Shown here piece after piece: positions 31,874-41,605 of a DNA stretch of 49,086 nt. Below the pieces are notes generated by a model that saw only the letters and a list, made by a program, of their open reading frames with translations, searched no databases and was not told where the DNA came from. The DNA comes from Paenibacillus anaericanus (GTDB lineage: Bacteria > Bacillota > Bacilli > Paenibacillales > Paenibacillaceae): NCBI RefSeq assembly GCF_003994475.1, contig NZ_RZNY01000031.1:11102-60187 (forward strand). Direction: 5' to 3'. The position numbers were made by a program, and so were the translations under genes. The stretch's first letter is position 1. Each line of letters begins with the position of its first letter.

Positions 31874-34176
31874 TTCGCAATGACATTTCAAAAAGCAAAC
31901 TGATCACACTGACAACCATGATATTTGTGGCTGCCGCGGCTATGCTTGTTTCGCTCGCAGCGATACTCGTCATCCATCTTTCTGGCGCACTAGATACACT
32001 TATGACACAAGCTAGAACTCCACATTTTATGCAGATGCATTCGGGTGAAATAGATACTGCACGGCTTACATCTTTTGCGGAGAAAAATAACCATGTTGAT
32101 GAATTTCAGGTGCTAGAATTTCTCAACATGGACGGTGCGCAGATTATCTTAGGCGATAGTTCACTTGCGAGTAGTGTTCAGGATAACGGCTTCAGCATGC
32201 AGAGCGACAAATTTGATTATCTTCTTGATCTTGACGGAAATATCATCAAAGTATCCGACGGCGAGCTATATGTTCCAATTAGTTATATGAGGGATAATAC
32301 CACTAAGGTCGGTGACCAGGCAGTAATAAGTGGGAAAGAGTTTACCATTGCGGGATTTCTCCGCGATTCGCAGATGAATTCTTCGCTCTCCGCCTCAAAG
32401 AGATTTCTTGTTAGTGAACATGATTACGCAGAAATAAGAGGTCTTGGAAGTATTGAGTATCTGATTGAGTTCAGATTAAAGGATTTGTCTATGCTCGGTG
32501 CATTTGAAACTGCTTATGCATCCGCAGGACTTGAAGCGAATGGGCCAACGGTTACATATACACTTTTCAAAATGATAAACGCACTTTCAGATGGGATGAT
32601 GATTGCGGTAATACTCCTCATTAGCGCACTTGTCGTAGTCATCTCATTTATGTGTATACGCTTTACGCTCCTTGCGAAAATCGAAGATGACTACCGTGAA
32701 ATTGGCGTTATGAAGGCCATAGGACTACGTGTCTCTGACATAAAAAAGATATATCTTGCGAAATACGCAGCGATTGCGGCGGCAGGCAGTATTCTCGGTT
32801 TTGCACTTTCGATTATGTTCAAAGGTATGCTTCTAGAAAATATACGGCTTTATATGGGTGAAAGCGATAATTCTTCTTTGGCTTTTGTCTTAGGACTCAT
32901 TGGTATATTGCTTGTATTCCTTGCCATTATTGCCTATGTAAACAGAGTGCTGAAACGTTTTCGGAAAATATCTGCTGCAGAAGCAATCCGTTTTGGTTCT
33001 TCACAGGAAAAAAGCACGGGGGCAAAGCGTTTTAGCCTGAGTGGAAATAGGTTGTTTAGCACGAATATTTTTCTCGGGATCAAAGATGTTCTCGCTAGGA
33101 ATAGACTTTACATAACTATGCTTGCGGTGCTGGTGATTTCGGCATTTATTATTATTGTTCCGCAGAACCTGTACAACACGATTTCCTCAAAAAGCTTCAT
33201 CCAGTATATGGGGATAGGAAGCTATGATATGCGCATTGACATACAGCAGGCTGACCATATCTCTGAAAAAACCGCTGAAATTGTAAAGACGATGCACAGC
33301 GACAAAACCATTTCAAAATTTGCCGTCTTAACAACAAAAACATTCAAAGCAAAAATGGAAGATGGTTCGGAGGAAAATATAAAAATTGAACTCGGCGACC
33401 ATTCGATTTTCCCGATAGAATATTCCGTGGGCAGAGCACCTTCATCAGAAGATGAAATTGCACTTTCGGCTATAAACGCCGATGAGCTGAGTAAAAAGGT
33501 CGGAGATGTCATTACGCTAGTGATTCAGGGGAAGGAGAAAAATCTTTCGGTAAGCGGCATTTATTCCGACATTACCAACGGCGGCAAAACCGCAAAGGCT
33601 GTATTCACCGACAATTCGGCGGACTTGATGTGGAGCATTATCTGCGCGGAACTTTCGGATAAATCTCTTGTCGACGGCAAAGTTTCGGAATATGCGAACA
33701 GGTTTGACTTTGCAAAGGTTTCGGACATTGATGAATTTGTTACTCAGACATTTGGCTCGACAATAAGTTCTGTCAAAATGGCCTCCAATGCCGCAATTGC
33801 TGTTGCGCTGATTATTACGTTACTGGTAACCCTGTTGTTTATGAAAATGCTTGTTGCAAAAGACAGATATTCCATTGCTGTAATGAAAGCGTTCGGATTT
33901 ACAAACTCGGATATTACTGCACAGTATGTATCTCGTTCGGTTTTCGTACTGATTGTAGGAATTGTTCTAGGTACGCTACTTGCGAATACTGCTGGAGAGC
34001 TACTTGCGGGTGCGGTAATCTCCTCGTTTGGAGCATCGACGTTTCATTTTGTGGTCAATCCGCTTTCGGCATATCTACTTAGTCCGCTGCTGATGATAGG
34101 CACAGCACTTATCGCAACAATAATGGGTACATTGGGCGCTGGACAAATAAAAATTTCCGAGAATATAAAGGAGTAG
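31858..34176 (+). CDS. FtsX-like ABC transporter permease
   Basis: 772 residues, ATG after GGAGGTGA. The layout is N-terminal helix (ITLTTMIFVAAAAMLVSLAAILVI), large extracellular domain, three helices with the FtsX motif DDYREIGVMKAIGLRVSDIKKIYL, a second N-terminal-type helix, a second extracellular domain, and a final helix trio with DRYSIAVMKAFGFTNSDITAQY. Two complete FtsX units give about eight helices, as in bacitracin/lantibiotic-type or LolCE-like exporters. It is followed four bases later by its ATPase. Such transporters usually expel or sense antimicrobial peptides or move lipoproteins. Confidence 0.85.
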   Translation: MYFRIIRNDISKSKLITLTTMIFVAAAAMLVSLAAILVIHLSGALDTLMTQARTPHFMQMHSGEIDTARLTSFAEKNNHVDEFQVLEFLNMDGAQIILGDSSLASSVQDNGFSMQSDKFDYLLDLDGNIIKVSDGELYVPISYMRDNTTKVGDQAVISGKEFTIAGFLRDSQMNSSLSASKRFLVSEHDYAEIRGLGSIEYLIEFRLKDLSMLGAFETAYASAGLEANGPTVTYTLFKMINALSDGMMIAVILLISALVVVISFMCIRFTLLAKIEDDYREIGVMKAIGLRVSDIKKIYLAKYAAIAAAGSILGFALSIMFKGMLLENIRLYMGESDNSSLAFVLGLIGILLVFLAIIAYVNRVLKRFRKISAAEAIRFGSSQEKSTGAKRFSLSGNRLFSTNIFLGIKDVLARNRLYITMLAVLVISAFIIIVPQNLYNTISSKSFIQYMGIGSYDMRIDIQQADHISEKTAEIVKTMHSDKTISKFAVLTTKTFKAKMEDGSEENIKIELGDHSIFPIEYSVGRAPSSEDEIALSAINADELSKKVGDVITLVIQGKEKNLSVSGIYSDITNGGKTAKAVFTDNSADLMWSIICAELSDKSLVDGKVSEYANRFDFAKVSDIDEFVTQTFGSTISSVKMASNAAIAVALIITLLVTLLFMKMLVAKDRYSIAVMKAFGFTNSDITAQYVSRSVFVLIVGIVLGTLLANTAGELLAGAVISSFGASTFHFVVNPLSAYLLSPLLMIGTALIATIMGTLGAGQIKISENIKE

Positions 34177-34180
34177 GCAT

Positions 34181-34939
34181 ATGAAGAAGATTATTATCGG
34201 TGATCATATAGTAAAATCTTTCGGCGAGGGCGATGAGCAGCGCAATGTTCTTGATGGAGTATCTGCCTATATAAGCGAGGGCGAGTTCGTTGCGGTTATG
34301 GGACCTTCGGGCTCGGGAAAATCGACGCTGATGTTTGCACTTAGTGGAACGGATGACGTGAATGACGGAAAGGTTGTGTTTGACAATAGGGATTTATCTG
34401 CGGCCTCCGAGAATGAACTTTCAGATATACGTAGAACACAAATGGGATTTGTGTTTCAACAACCGACGATGTTGAAAAATCTGAATATCCTCGACAACAT
34501 CATTCTACCGTCGATGCGTAATAACAGAAAAAATGTAGTAAAAATTACGGAGAAGGCAAGAGTGCTTATGAAAAGAGTAGGCATTACGGAGCTTGAAAAA
34601 CGTGACATTACACAGGTCTCGGGAGGTCAGCTTCAACGTGCGGGAATATGTCGCGCGCTTATGAACAGTCCCAAAATCATCTTCGGTGACGAGCCGACGG
34701 GTGCGCTCAACTCAAAATCTGCACAGGAGATTATGGACATATTTTCCGAAATCAACGCGGAAGGGACTGCGATTATGCTTGTGACCCACGACGCGAAGGT
34801 TGCGGCGCGGACGGAACGTATAATGTTTATACGAGACGGAACCATCGTGAGCGAACTGAAGCTTCCGAAGTTTGCCGGGACGAACATAGATGGTAGAGTC
34901 AAGGAAGTAACGGAGAAAATGCGCGAAATAGGAATATGA
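34181..34939 (+). CDS. ABC transporter ATP-binding protein (MacB/LolD type)
   Basis: 252 residues. Walker A GPSGSGKST is at 41-49, the Q-loop is in FVFQQPTMLKNLNILDNI, signature VSGGQLQRAG at 146-155, Walker B IIFGDEPTGALNS at 166-178 and the switch histidine H203 (VTHD). DEPTGALNS is the mark of the MacB/LolD/BceA group, which partners FtsX-type permeases such as the gene before it. The operon ends in a strong terminator. Confidence 0.93.
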   Translation: MKKIIIGDHIVKSFGEGDEQRNVLDGVSAYISEGEFVAVMGPSGSGKSTLMFALSGTDDVNDGKVVFDNRDLSAASENELSDIRRTQMGFVFQQPTMLKNLNILDNIILPSMRNNRKNVVKITEKARVLMKRVGITELEKRDITQVSGGQLQRAGICRALMNSPKIIFGDEPTGALNSKSAQEIMDIFSEINAEGTAIMLVTHDAKVAARTERIMFIRDGTIVSELKLPKFAGTNIDGRVKEVTEKMREIGI

Positions 34940-34952
34940 TCTGAATAACAAA

Positions 34953-34980
34953 AAGAACCCGGCAGATCTGCCGGGTTCTT
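34953..34980 (+). terminator. Rho-independent terminator of the TetR/MFS/ABC operon
   Basis: AAGAACCCGGCAG and CTGCCGGGTTCTT form an unbroken inverted repeat around a central AT, so in RNA the stem closes with a minimal loop; TTCTTACAT follows. Confidence 0.85.
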
Positions 34981-35161
34981 ACATATAAATAAATTGCGCA
35001 TTAAGAGGTACTATGATATCATAAGAGAACTATTGTTGTTTTGTAATTTAAGATATAAGTATTGCATCTTACTTACAATATAATAATACCACGTGGATTC
35101 ATGGTTTGTCAAATGTAATTTTTTTAACCAGACGAGGATGATAAGGAGTGTGTTCTGGAGT

Positions 35162-37588
35162 ATGATGAACGCAAATGATTGGCAGAAAGAGCAGGAACGG
35201 TTGGATCAAATTACGCTAAAGCTGCGAACGAGAATTGCCGAGCTGGAACCCGAGGTGGATCAACTGCGCGATCAGGCAGCAGACATCCGCAAGCGATTTT
35301 GGGAAGAAGTTACGGTCAATACGAGTACTCATGAAGATTTCGAAGAGACTTTCTTCACGATCAAGCAGCAGGCTGCTGTGTTATCAGAACGAGAAAGCAC
35401 GCACAGACAGTTGCTGCGACAATGGAAAAGTATGAACCGACTGCTGCCATCCCCTTATTTCGGGCGAATCGACTTTCAAGAAGATGGCCTGGACTTCAGT
35501 GAACAAGTTTATATCGGTGTGTCATCCTTCGCAGAGGAAGATGGTATGAGCTTTCTGGTATATGACTGGCGTACACCTATTGCAAGTTTGTATTACGACT
35601 ACTCCCCAGGTGAGGTCGCATTTGAAACACCAGGAGGACACGTCGCTGGGACAATGGAATTGAAGCGGCAGTATCAAATTCGTGACGGGCAGATTCAGAA
35701 CTTATTCGACTCGAGTATAACGATTGGCGACGAATTGCTGCAGCAAGTACTAGGTAAGGGCGCGGACAATCAGATGAAAAGTATCGTGGCAACCATTCAA
35801 AAAGAGCAGAATGCCATCATACGCAATGACACCAGTCGAATGCTTATTGTGCAGGGGGTGGCCGGTAGCGGGAAGACCTCAGCGGCACTACAGCGCGTAG
35901 CGTATTTACTGTACAAACACCGTGAGCAGATTAAAGCCGATCAAATCGTTCTGTTCTCGCCTAATCCGATGTTTAGTAGTTACGTGTCCACAGTCCTTCC
36001 GGAGCTTGGTGAGGAGAATATGCAACAAACGACCTTCCAAGAGTATCTTGAATACTGGCTTGGCTCGACACTACGTCTTGAGGACCCATTCGATCAACTC
36101 GAATATGTGTTGACAGAGGGAGAGGGATCAGAGCCAGGGTATGAGGCCCGGTTGAATGGGATTGGGTATAAGTCGTCGGAGGCTTACCTTCAAGCGCTGC
36201 AAAATTATGCGCAGTGGTTAAGTCAGGAAGGAATGTCATTCAACCCGATTCGGTTCAGAGATCGTGATTTGATAACCGCGGAACAAATGAAGTCACAGTT
36301 TTACAGCTACGATGCTTCCATCCGCTTGGCTAATCGTGTAGTTCTGCTTCAGGAATGGTTACTGCGAGAGTTAACCATACTAGAGCGCCAAGAGCGGGAG
36401 GAATCCTGGGTAGAAGAGGAACTTAATTACCTCGATAACGATCAGTATGCTGAAGCCTATCAGGCACTGCGTAAAGAAGACGGTGTCTTCGCTTTTGCCG
36501 AAGAGTATGTTGACGCCTATAACGAGCTACACAATAAGCATCTGCAAGAGGATGACTCTTTTGATTTTGCTCAACAGGAGGAAGCACTGCTACGCCGGAT
36601 GATCGTGAAGGAGCACTTCAAATCGTTAAGACGGGGTGTAAAACGATTACTTTTCATAGATATGGTTGGGCTGTACGACCAGCTGTTTAGCGATGATGTT
36701 ACTTATCGGGAGATGACAAATGGGGCCGAAGTGCCCGAGTATTGGTCGGGAATTTGTAAGCAAACAAAGGAAAAGTTGAGCAGGCTTGAACTATTTTATG
36801 AGGATGCGACACCGTACCTGTATTTAAAAGAACTCATCGAAGGCGTTCGTAGGAATACGGAGGTTCGGCACATATTCGTTGACGAAGGCCAGGATTACTC
36901 GATGTTCCAATATGAGTTTCTCAAAAAGCTGTTTCCCCGTGCTCGCATGACAGTGCTCGGTGACTTTAGTCAAGCAATCTTCACGCAGGCAACAAATTTG
37001 GAAGAGGATGACTCTCCATTGACCAGGCTTTATGGTGAGGAAGAGACAAGTCGGTTCTTACTTGTCCGAAGTTATCGTTCAACTCGCGAGATCGTGGAGT
37101 TTACAAAATCATTACTGCCATATGGGCAGATGATCGTACCTTTCGAGAGAAGGGGTAGGAAGCCAGTACTATCGATGTCAGATAATAGTAAGAAGCGTGC
37201 GGAACGAATGGCAGCGGATCTTGCGACACTTCAAGCTGAAGGCTACACCTCGATCGGCGTGATTACGAAGACAGCGGCCGAAAGCAGCGAGGTCTACAAT
37301 ACTTTGACAGCTTTGGGTTGCCAAGAACTGCGGCACATCACGAAGGCAACGTTCACCTTCGACAAGGGAACGCTAATTATTCCTGCTTATCTGGCTAAAG
37401 GTGTTGAATTCGATGCCGTATTGATTTACGATGGTTCTTCACAGACATATCATCGGGAAAGTGAGCGCAAACTCTTCTATACAGCATGTACACGTGCGAT
37501 GCATCGCCTTCACCTTTACACAACAGGGGAATGGACCCCTTTTATTCAAGGATTGGATCTATCTTTGTATGAAGTTGAGCAGTACTGA
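35162..37588 (+). CDS. helD: HelD-like RNA polymerase recycling helicase (UvrD/Rep family)
   Basis: About 808 residues from ATG 35162; the start is uncertain (ATGs at 35138, 35162, 35165; AAGGAG at 35143 and GGAG at 35157). The N-terminus is a coiled coil (EQERLDQITLKLRTRIAELEPEVDQLRDQAADI), the arm that enters the RNA polymerase secondary channel in HelD proteins. Superfamily 1 motifs follow: Walker A QGVAGSGKTSAALQRVAYLLY, then HIFVDEGQDYSMFQYEF, LGDFSQAIF, VRSYRST and a C-terminal KGVEFDAVLIYD with YTACTRAMHRL. HelD uses ATP to release stalled RNA polymerase. It is monocistronic with its own terminator. Confidence 0.88.
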   Translation: MMNANDWQKEQERLDQITLKLRTRIAELEPEVDQLRDQAADIRKRFWEEVTVNTSTHEDFEETFFTIKQQAAVLSERESTHRQLLRQWKSMNRLLPSPYFGRIDFQEDGLDFSEQVYIGVSSFAEEDGMSFLVYDWRTPIASLYYDYSPGEVAFETPGGHVAGTMELKRQYQIRDGQIQNLFDSSITIGDELLQQVLGKGADNQMKSIVATIQKEQNAIIRNDTSRMLIVQGVAGSGKTSAALQRVAYLLYKHREQIKADQIVLFSPNPMFSSYVSTVLPELGEENMQQTTFQEYLEYWLGSTLRLEDPFDQLEYVLTEGEGSEPGYEARLNGIGYKSSEAYLQALQNYAQWLSQEGMSFNPIRFRDRDLITAEQMKSQFYSYDASIRLANRVVLLQEWLLRELTILERQEREESWVEEELNYLDNDQYAEAYQALRKEDGVFAFAEEYVDAYNELHNKHLQEDDSFDFAQQEEALLRRMIVKEHFKSLRRGVKRLLFIDMVGLYDQLFSDDVTYREMTNGAEVPEYWSGICKQTKEKLSRLELFYEDATPYLYLKELIEGVRRNTEVRHIFVDEGQDYSMFQYEFLKKLFPRARMTVLGDFSQAIFTQATNLEEDDSPLTRLYGEEETSRFLLVRSYRSTREIVEFTKSLLPYGQMIVPFERRGRKPVLSMSDNSKKRAERMAADLATLQAEGYTSIGVITKTAAESSEVYNTLTALGCQELRHITKATFTFDKGTLIIPAYLAKGVEFDAVLIYDGSSQTYHRESERKLFYTACTRAMHRLHLYTTGEWTPFIQGLDLSLYEVEQY

Positions 37589-37645
37589 GCCTTATAGAAT
37601 TATCCGTAACCTTTGAGAAATATCGTCACGTCTATATAATATAGA

Positions 37646-37676
37646 AGAGAGGGGCCTAAGCCTCTCTCTTTTTTTA
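37646..37676 (+). terminator. Rho-independent terminator after helD
   Basis: AGAGAGGGGC pairs with GCCTCTCTCT (one G-T pair) around a CTAA loop, followed by seven T. Confidence 0.92.
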
Positions 37677-37711
37677 CCCGAATATGTAAGGCAATGCTGA
37701 TATGAATGTTT

Positions 37712-37966
37712 TCAGAAAAATAAAACCGAAAATCGTAATGATAATTTTACAATCCATAACACTAAACCAATTAAAAATCTAATGAGAGGATGTAACCGAA
37801 GGCTTGCACCACAATGTGGGCAGTTGGTAGCAGAAGAAGCGACTTCCTTAGAGCATACTTTGCAATTTTGCAATTTACTTTTTTTTCGAGAATTTAGAAA
37901 CCTCGTAAATATGAAATACGAGGTAAGTTTGGTTAGTAGTCTTTGGTTCCTATTTAATAGACGCAT
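37712..37966 (-). CDS. Small zinc-ribbon membrane protein
   Basis: 84 residues from ATG 37966, or about 53 from a TTG at 37873; neither start has a good ribosome binding site. NCKVCSKEVASSATNCPHCGASL is a zinc ribbon (C-x2-C, then C-x2-C), followed by a hydrophobic helix LIRFLIGLVLWIVKLSL. Small zinc-ribbon plus one-helix proteins with this KxCxxCxKEVxxxAxxCPxCG pattern are common in Bacillota; their role is unknown. The first 30 residues are atypical and may not be translated. It lies in the 513-base gap between helD and the histidine kinase gene. Confidence 0.45.
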   Translation of the reverse strand: MRLLNRNQRLLTKLTSYFIFTRFLNSRKKSKLQNCKVCSKEVASSATNCPHCGASLRLHPLIRFLIGLVLWIVKLSLRFSVLFF

Positions 37967-37983
37967 TTTGGGCCAAAAGCTTA

Positions 37984-38019
37984 TCTACTACTAGCAGTAA
38001 TTTAGTAATGTTTTATGAT
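37984..38019 (+). repeat. Promoter-proximal repeat, copy 1
   Basis: This stretch, with core ACTAGCAGTAATTTAGTAA and a TATGAT at 38014-38019, matches 44832-44867 at about 30 of 35 positions. Both copies lie roughly 80-90 bases upstream of a gene start. The core is an inverted repeat (TACT-AGC-AGTA). It could be an operator plus -10 region or a small dispersed repeat. Confidence 0.5.
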
Positions 38020-38101
38020 AAAGTGGTAAGTAAATGTTTTGTATATGTAGATTCTAGAAGAAAGCTCATTATTGAAAGTGTTGGGTGAGAGGATGACTAG
38101 G

Positions 38102-39928
38102 ATGAAAACCGAGCGGTTTATCTGGTTCAAAAGTCAACGAATTAAGAATAAAATCATTTCCATCTATTTTCCACTGGTTCTCATTCCGCTCTTATTGATG
38201 GGACTTTTTTCTTATACGATCAACTCGGAAGCAATTATTAAAAAGACCAAAAAAAACATGCTCGACGAGTCTCGCCTCATTATGATGCGAATGGATACCA
38301 TTCTGAACAATGCGGATAGTTTTGCTAATCTCGCCATGCTTGATCTAAATAAGGACAAGGAGCGAATGGTTTTAGAACGACAGGAACGAGCTTCACTTGA
38401 TTCACAGGTTAACGACGATTTCGTTTTGCGCAATCAAATTGAAAACAAGCTTGATTTTGCTCTAATGATCTTTCCAGATGTGGAATCCGCACTGTTCATC
38501 GATTTAAATGATAATATTTATGTGACGGACCCCAGGTTGGCTCAGGGTACTTCCCAAGGCTTGTTAAGCCCCATGCTTGATGAAGTGAAGAAACAAAATG
38601 GCATTAATAGTTGGTTCCCGATGCAGCGTCGGGATTTTTGGGTGCTTAATAAGGAGCAGGCCGTGCTAACGATTGGAAAGAAAATATTGGATACTGAAAC
38701 GCTGGAAACCCTCGGTTATCTATTTGTAAACGTGAATGAGAAAGCGCTATCATCCATCTATCGTCCGGTTGGAACTGAACAACCTAACGGTTATTATATC
38801 GTTGACGATCGGGGTCTTGTCATTTCATCGACGGATGAGATGCAGATTTTACAGCCACTAAATCCCGATCAAAAATTGAACTTCCCTACCAATACTGCGA
38901 TTCTTCAGGAAGAGAAGACGGTTAACGGGAAGAAAGTATTACTTACGGCGGCGACGCCCTTCGGCAAGTCAGGCTGGAAATTGGTGAATGAAATTGGGCT
39001 GAAGGATCTCACTAAGGAAACTCGACAGGTAACTAATGTAATTTTGATCGTTTGCGGAATCAGTCTACTATTCGCTCTGATGGGCGCTGTCGTTTTGAAT
39101 CAATCTATTGCTTCACCCATTGTTTCTCTAGCCAAACACATGAGGCGGATTCGCGAAGAAGATATCTATAATCCTGTTGAAGTTAGAAGAGGAGATGAAA
39201 TTGGTATTCTTGGTTCCGGACTGAATATGATGCTGGGGCGTATTAATGATTTGCTTGTGAAGGTGAAGGAGGAGCAACAATTAAAACGTGAATATGAACT
39301 GGCGCTTGTTCAGGATCAAATTAAGCCGCATTTTTTTTACAATACACTAGATTTGATCTATGTGCTATGCATTGCGGGAGAAAGTGAGCAGGCGGGGAAG
39401 GCGACCAAGGCACTAGCTGATTTTTATCGAATTGCCCTGAGTAATGGCAAAGAGATGATTACAGTTCGCGAGGAGATTCGCAACCTACATAGTTACCTCT
39501 ACATCCAGAGCGCTCGTTATTCAGATTTGTTTGATTTCCAAATTCTGATTCCAAGTGAGCTTTTAAACGACGCCATACCCAAGTTGACCCTGCAGCCCCT
39601 GGTAGAAAATGCGATCTATCACGGATTGAAGGAGAAGGGCAGCTTCGGGCATATAACCATAGAAGGTGAACGTCATAAGGATGCAATGCGCATTCGCGTG
39701 AAGGATGATGGAGTCGGCATTCCACCGGAATGCCTAGAGCAATGGAAAGCGAACGGTAAAGAACGTCAATTCTTCGGCCTCAGCAATGTCAATGACCGGA
39801 TCAAGCTGTATTTTGGGGAACGTTACGGAATTCAAATTCAAAGCCAGTTAGGAAGAGGCACTACAGTAACAGTTGAGATTCCACTAACGAATGGAGATTC
39901 CGAACATGATCAAGATAATATTTGCTGA
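38102..39928 (+). CDS. Sensor histidine kinase, YesM family
   Basis: 608 residues from ATG 38102 (GGTGAGAGG upstream; ATG 38093 possible). A first helix (IISIYFPLVLIPLLLMGLFSYTI) and a second (VILIVCGISLLFALMGAVVL) flank an extracellular dCache-like domain. A HAMP segment follows (SPIVSLAKHMRRIREEDIY). The kinase core has QIKPHFFYNTLD with H410, the N box LVENAIYHGLK, DDGVGIP and GLSNVNDRI. YesM kinases sense extracellular sugars or binding-protein complexes. It overlaps its partner regulator by 23 bases. Confidence 0.92.
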   Translation: MKTERFIWFKSQRIKNKIISIYFPLVLIPLLLMGLFSYTINSEAIIKKTKKNMLDESRLIMMRMDTILNNADSFANLAMLDLNKDKERMVLERQERASLDSQVNDDFVLRNQIENKLDFALMIFPDVESALFIDLNDNIYVTDPRLAQGTSQGLLSPMLDEVKKQNGINSWFPMQRRDFWVLNKEQAVLTIGKKILDTETLETLGYLFVNVNEKALSSIYRPVGTEQPNGYYIVDDRGLVISSTDEMQILQPLNPDQKLNFPTNTAILQEEKTVNGKKVLLTAATPFGKSGWKLVNEIGLKDLTKETRQVTNVILIVCGISLLFALMGAVVLNQSIASPIVSLAKHMRRIREEDIYNPVEVRRGDEIGILGSGLNMMLGRINDLLVKVKEEQQLKREYELALVQDQIKPHFFYNTLDLIYVLCIAGESEQAGKATKALADFYRIALSNGKEMITVREEIRNLHSYLYIQSARYSDLFDFQILIPSELLNDAIPKLTLQPLVENAIYHGLKEKGSFGHITIEGERHKDAMRIRVKDDGVGIPPECLEQWKANGKERQFFGLSNVNDRIKLYFGERYGIQIQSQLGRGTTVTVEIPLTNGDSEHDQDNIC

Positions 39929-41501
39929 CGATGAGGCGGTATTTCGTCGCTATTTCCGAAATGTAATCGACTGGGAATCGAACGGGTACCAAATATGTGG
40001 AGAGGCGAAGAACGGTATGGAGGCGCTGGAACTTATTGAGCAGGTGCGCCCCGACATTGCTTTTATCGATATCAACATGCCTTATATGAGCGGAATGGAC
40101 CTAGCAGCTAAGGTGAAGCTGTTGTATCCCACTACTTTTATTTTGCTGGTTACGGGCCACAGTGAATTTGAATACGCTCGGCAGGCGGTCAAAATCGGTG
40201 TAGATGATTACATTCTGAAGCCTTTTGACGAGGAGGAGTTGCATATGGCTCTTGCTAAGGTGAAAGGCTCCATGGAAAAGACGCAAGTGGAGAAGGATAA
40301 GACAAAAAATGAACAGCATGTCTGGAAAGAAGGATTTCTCAACCTGCTGATCAGCAACGCATACGAGCAGGATAATGAAACGATACAAAGTCAGTTAAAG
40401 CACTACCAGCTCGAGGAGGGGAGTTTGCTCTTCCAGGTAGTTGCAGTTGAAATTAATGGCCTGCATGAGCAGTGGCCGGATTCCGAAGAAATAAGATTGC
40501 GAAAATATATCATCAGTAATTTATTACAGGATTTAGTTCAACCGGATGGTCAGCATTTTATCTTTAATGGGCCAGAAAACTGCGTCATTTCACTTCTGCA
40601 CTTCTCAGGTGAACAAGATAAGGAGAGTTTCGTTAGCTACAGCTACGAGAGACTCAGCGAATTAATTAAAAAGCATTTTGGTTTCAGTGTCACCGTCGGG
40701 ATCGGCAGCACGGGACAAGGAATCCCTTCGATCCGTCAATCTTATATAGATGCGGTTATAGCCTTAAGGAATAAAATATCTATGAACCACAAAGATGTGG
40801 TTGATTTTCGGGACATTACCTCCCGATCAGCCAATGTCGGTTTCTATCCAAGTGAAATGAATGAGAAACTACTCATTCATTTGCGGCTACATGATGAAGA
40901 GGAGATCAAGAACAATTTAGATGAAATCCTCCTCTATATACAGACTAAGCAGCTTTCCAGCGATTATATTCATATGATTATGGCGGGGCTTGTTTCCTTA
41001 TGCTTGACCTATATTTATGAGATGGACAAGCGGGTTGATCAACTACTGCCAGAAGGATTCTCGCCTTTTAAGGAAATTTTTAATAAGCCATCTCTCGAAG
41101 CGGGTTTCACCTGGATCACCGACTTATATTTGAATGTTGCTCGTCAATCCAAAGGCATGAAGCGTTCCAAAGCGGTTAAGCTGTTGAACTCTGCAAGGGA
41201 ATATATCGATACCCATTACAGTGATAATCAGTTAAAGGTTGAGGATGTTGCTAAGCATCTCTATATTCAATCGCGTTATTTGCTCAAAGTTTTCAAGCAA
41301 GAGCTCGGCATCAGTGTCAGTGACTATATCTTTGAACTGCGGATGCAAACAGCCAAGGAATTACTACTATCTGGTAAAAATTTGCGTTTGACTGATATTG
41401 CAGAAATGGTAGGCTACAGTGACCCAGGACATTTCAGTAAAAGCTTTAAACGAAACACAGGCTTATCCCCAAGCGAATATGAAGTCATGCACTCTAAATA
41501 A
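39906..41501 (+). CDS. Response regulator, YesN/AraC family
   Basis: 531 residues from ATG 39906 with GGAG eight bases upstream, inside the end of the kinase gene. The receiver domain has FADDE and phospho-acceptor D55 (AFIDINMP), then KPFDEEEL. A central region (about 150-400) is the usual YesN linker. The C-terminus is an AraC-type double helix-turn-helix (LKVEDVAKHLYIQSRYLLKVFK; LTDIAEMVGYSDPGHFSKSFKR). It most likely activates the ABC operon starting at 41606. Confidence 0.93.
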   Translation: MIKIIFADDEAVFRRYFRNVIDWESNGYQICGEAKNGMEALELIEQVRPDIAFIDINMPYMSGMDLAAKVKLLYPTTFILLVTGHSEFEYARQAVKIGVDDYILKPFDEEELHMALAKVKGSMEKTQVEKDKTKNEQHVWKEGFLNLLISNAYEQDNETIQSQLKHYQLEEGSLLFQVVAVEINGLHEQWPDSEEIRLRKYIISNLLQDLVQPDGQHFIFNGPENCVISLLHFSGEQDKESFVSYSYERLSELIKKHFGFSVTVGIGSTGQGIPSIRQSYIDAVIALRNKISMNHKDVVDFRDITSRSANVGFYPSEMNEKLLIHLRLHDEEEIKNNLDEILLYIQTKQLSSDYIHMIMAGLVSLCLTYIYEMDKRVDQLLPEGFSPFKEIFNKPSLEAGFTWITDLYLNVARQSKGMKRSKAVKLLNSAREYIDTHYSDNQLKVEDVAKHLYIQSRYLLKVFKQELGISVSDYIFELRMQTAKELLLSGKNLRLTDIAEMVGYSDPGHFSKSFKRNTGLSPSEYEVMHSK

Positions 41502-41548
41502 CACAAAAGAGGTCAAATCATACAAATGTGTTCCGATTTATCCCTTAA

Positions 41549-41562
41549 TGAAAGCGCTAATA
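41549..41562 (+). promoter_or_regulatory. CcpA catabolite-response element (cre-like)
   Basis: TGAAAGCGCTAATA matches the cre consensus TGWAANCGNTNWCA at 13 of 14 positions. It lies 44 bases before the binding-protein gene, consistent with glucose repression of this sugar importer. The site is not downstream of an obvious -35/-10 pair, so the exact mode is open. Confidence 0.6.
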
Positions 41563-41605
41563 TTAACTACAATATAGACAGATCCACGAAGGGGGATAAG
41601 AAAAA

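Noticed and set aside
29935..34939. Firm call of recent horizontal transfer of the TetR/MFS/ABC module from codon use
   Set aside because: The text looks somewhat different in base use from its neighbours by eye, but no composition was calculated, so it is not claimed.
41502..41605. Exact sigma-A promoter of the YesMN-linked ABC operon
   Set aside because: No -35/-10 pair of acceptable spacing could be fixed around the cre-like site; only the cre-like site is reported.
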